A DNA stretch of 64,000 bases, taken from Flavobacterium ammoniigenes (GTDB taxonomy: Bacteria; Bacteroidota; Bacteroidia; Flavobacteriales; Flavobacteriaceae). Where the stretch lies: assembly GCF_020886055.1 (NCBI RefSeq), contig NZ_AP025184.1:1302001-1366000 (forward strand). The letters are read 5' to 3'. This document shows positions 63,117 through 64,000 of the stretch, piece by piece (within the stretch, counting starts at the first letter, position 1; each line of letters opens with the position of its first letter). The position numbers and the translations under genes are program-made. Below the pieces are notes generated by a model. The model had not been told where the DNA came from. It searched no databases and was given only the letters and a program-made list of their open reading frames with translations.

Positions 63117-64000
63117 ATGAGTTTTTTCAAAAGAATATTTTCTTCCGATAAAAAAGAAGAAAGTCTTAACGAACAGGAGAAACAATCCTTAGACAAAGGT
63201 CTCGAAAAGTCAAAAACTACTTTTTTTTCCAAGTTATCCAAAGCGGTTGCTGGAAAATCAAAAGTAGATGACGAGGTTTTAGATAATTTAGAAGATATCC
63301 TTATTTCTTCAGATGTGGGTGTCAATACAACACTAAAAGTAATTCAGCGTATTGAAGCGCGTGTTGCTTCAGACAAATATTTAGGGATTAGCGAATTGAA
63401 CCAAATTCTTCGCGAAGAAATTGCAGCCTTGCTATCTGAAACTAATTCAGGGGAAGCTACAGAATTTGTTGCTCCAACACAAACGAAACCTTACGTTTTG
63501 ATGGTAGTGGGTGTAAATGGAGTAGGGAAAACCACTACTATAGGAAAATTAGCCTACCAATTTAAGAAAGCAGGTCATAAAGTAGTTTTAGGTGCAGCGG
63601 ATACTTTTCGCGCAGCAGCGATTGACCAATTGCAAATTTGGGCCGATCGAGTAGGAGTTCCCATTGTAAGACAAAATATGGGAAGTGATCCTGCTTCGGT
63701 AGCATTTGATACCTTACAATCTGCAGTGGCTCAAGATGCCGATATTGTAATTATTGATACTGCAGGTCGTTTGCACAACAAAGTGAATTTAATGAACGAA
63801 TTGACCAAAGTAAAACGTGTGATGCAAAAAGTAGTAGGCGACGCACCTCATGATGTTTTATTAGTCTTAGATGGTTCTACTGGTCAGAATGCTTTTGAAC
63901 AAGCCAAGCAATTTACAGCTGCGACAGAAGTTACTTCTTTAGCTGTAACTAAATTAGATGGAACTGCCAAAGGTGGTGTGGTTATTGGAATCTCGGACCA
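63117..64000 (+). CDS. ftsY: Signal recognition particle receptor FtsY (3' end outside window)
   Basis: This is the membrane-associated GTPase that receives SRP-ribosome complexes for co-translational insertion. 294 residues are visible from the start MSFFKRIFSSDKKEE. The helical N domain spans about 25-105, followed by the G domain with GVNGVGKTTTIGKL (G1), DTFRAAAIDQL, IIDTAGRLHNK (G3) and TKLDGTAKGG (G4). The acidic A domain of E. coli FtsY is reduced to about 20 residues. The frame continues past the window edge. Confidence 0.97.
   Translation, partial: MSFFKRIFSSDKKEESLNEQEKQSLDKGLEKSKTTFFSKLSKAVAGKSKVDDEVLDNLEDILISSDVGVNTTLKVIQRIEARVASDKYLGISELNQILREEIAALLSETNSGEATEFVAPTQTKPYVLMVVGVNGVGKTTTIGKLAYQFKKAGHKVVLGAADTFRAAAIDQLQIWADRVGVPIVRQNMGSDPASVAFDTLQSAVAQDADIVIIDTAGRLHNKVNLMNELTKVKRVMQKVVGDAPHDVLLVLDGSTGQNAFEQAKQFTAATEVTSLAVTKLDGTAKGGVVIGISD

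Overview
The window looks like chromosome of a member of the Flavobacteriaceae, probably Flavobacterium or a close relative. The evidence is the low GC content, Bacteroidetes-type promoters (-33 TTG, -7 TAnnTTTG) with no Shine-Dalgarno signals, a transketolase split into two genes, a 16S-Ile-Ala-23S-5S rRNA operon, and family members typical of this phylum (DUF4252, DUF4295, DUF2795, FKBP-type and FISUMP lipoproteins).

Layout. 1-5091: a vitamin B12 uptake locus. A BtuF/BtuC/BtuD-like ABC importer reads leftward, and a BtuB-like TonB-dependent receptor behind a cobalamin riboswitch reads rightward. 5104-7290: an S41 protease lipoprotein and a DUF4252 protein. 7407-22707: a 15.3-kb integrative element inserted in the 3' end of a tRNA-Leu(GAG) gene. 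It carries a tyrosine recombinase, a small HTH protein, an 801-residue protein with polymerase-like motifs, two XRE regulators, a FISUMP lipoprotein, a two-gene module (PIN-like membrane protein plus DUF6414-like protein) and a complete bacteriocin-type operon. The operon comprises a 54-residue double-glycine precursor, a 29-residue membrane peptide, TatA, a multi-span membrane protein, a thioredoxin-fold protein and a C39-peptidase ABC exporter. 22695-35993: tRNA-Leu and two tRNA-Lys genes, then housekeeping genes (aroK, a phosphoribosyltransferase, split transketolase, rhodanese/HMA cluster, cysM-cysE, an NRAMP-like transporter, Smr, cysteine desulfurase). 36030-41964: an intergenic repeat, tandem rRNA promoters and the rRNA operon. 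42050-49948: an AraC regulator divergent from a tightly overlapping carbohydrate operon (PhyH dioxygenase, sugar isomerase, MFS sugar porter, GH127, GH13). 50046-64000: secA, a cobalamin adenosyltransferase, ABC ATPases, a lipoyl E2 subunit, an exonuclease, FAH, Hpt, cinA, and the rpmB-rpmG-DUF4295-ftsY cluster, which runs off the right edge.

The most interesting part is the tRNA-Leu element. Its best-supported system is the candidate bacteriocin operon, whose two small peptides fall below ordinary ORF length cut-offs. The second is the PIN/DUF6414 pair, a candidate anti-phage or abortive module. The third is the 801-residue putative replicase. All functions are inferred from sequence; no database search was possible.
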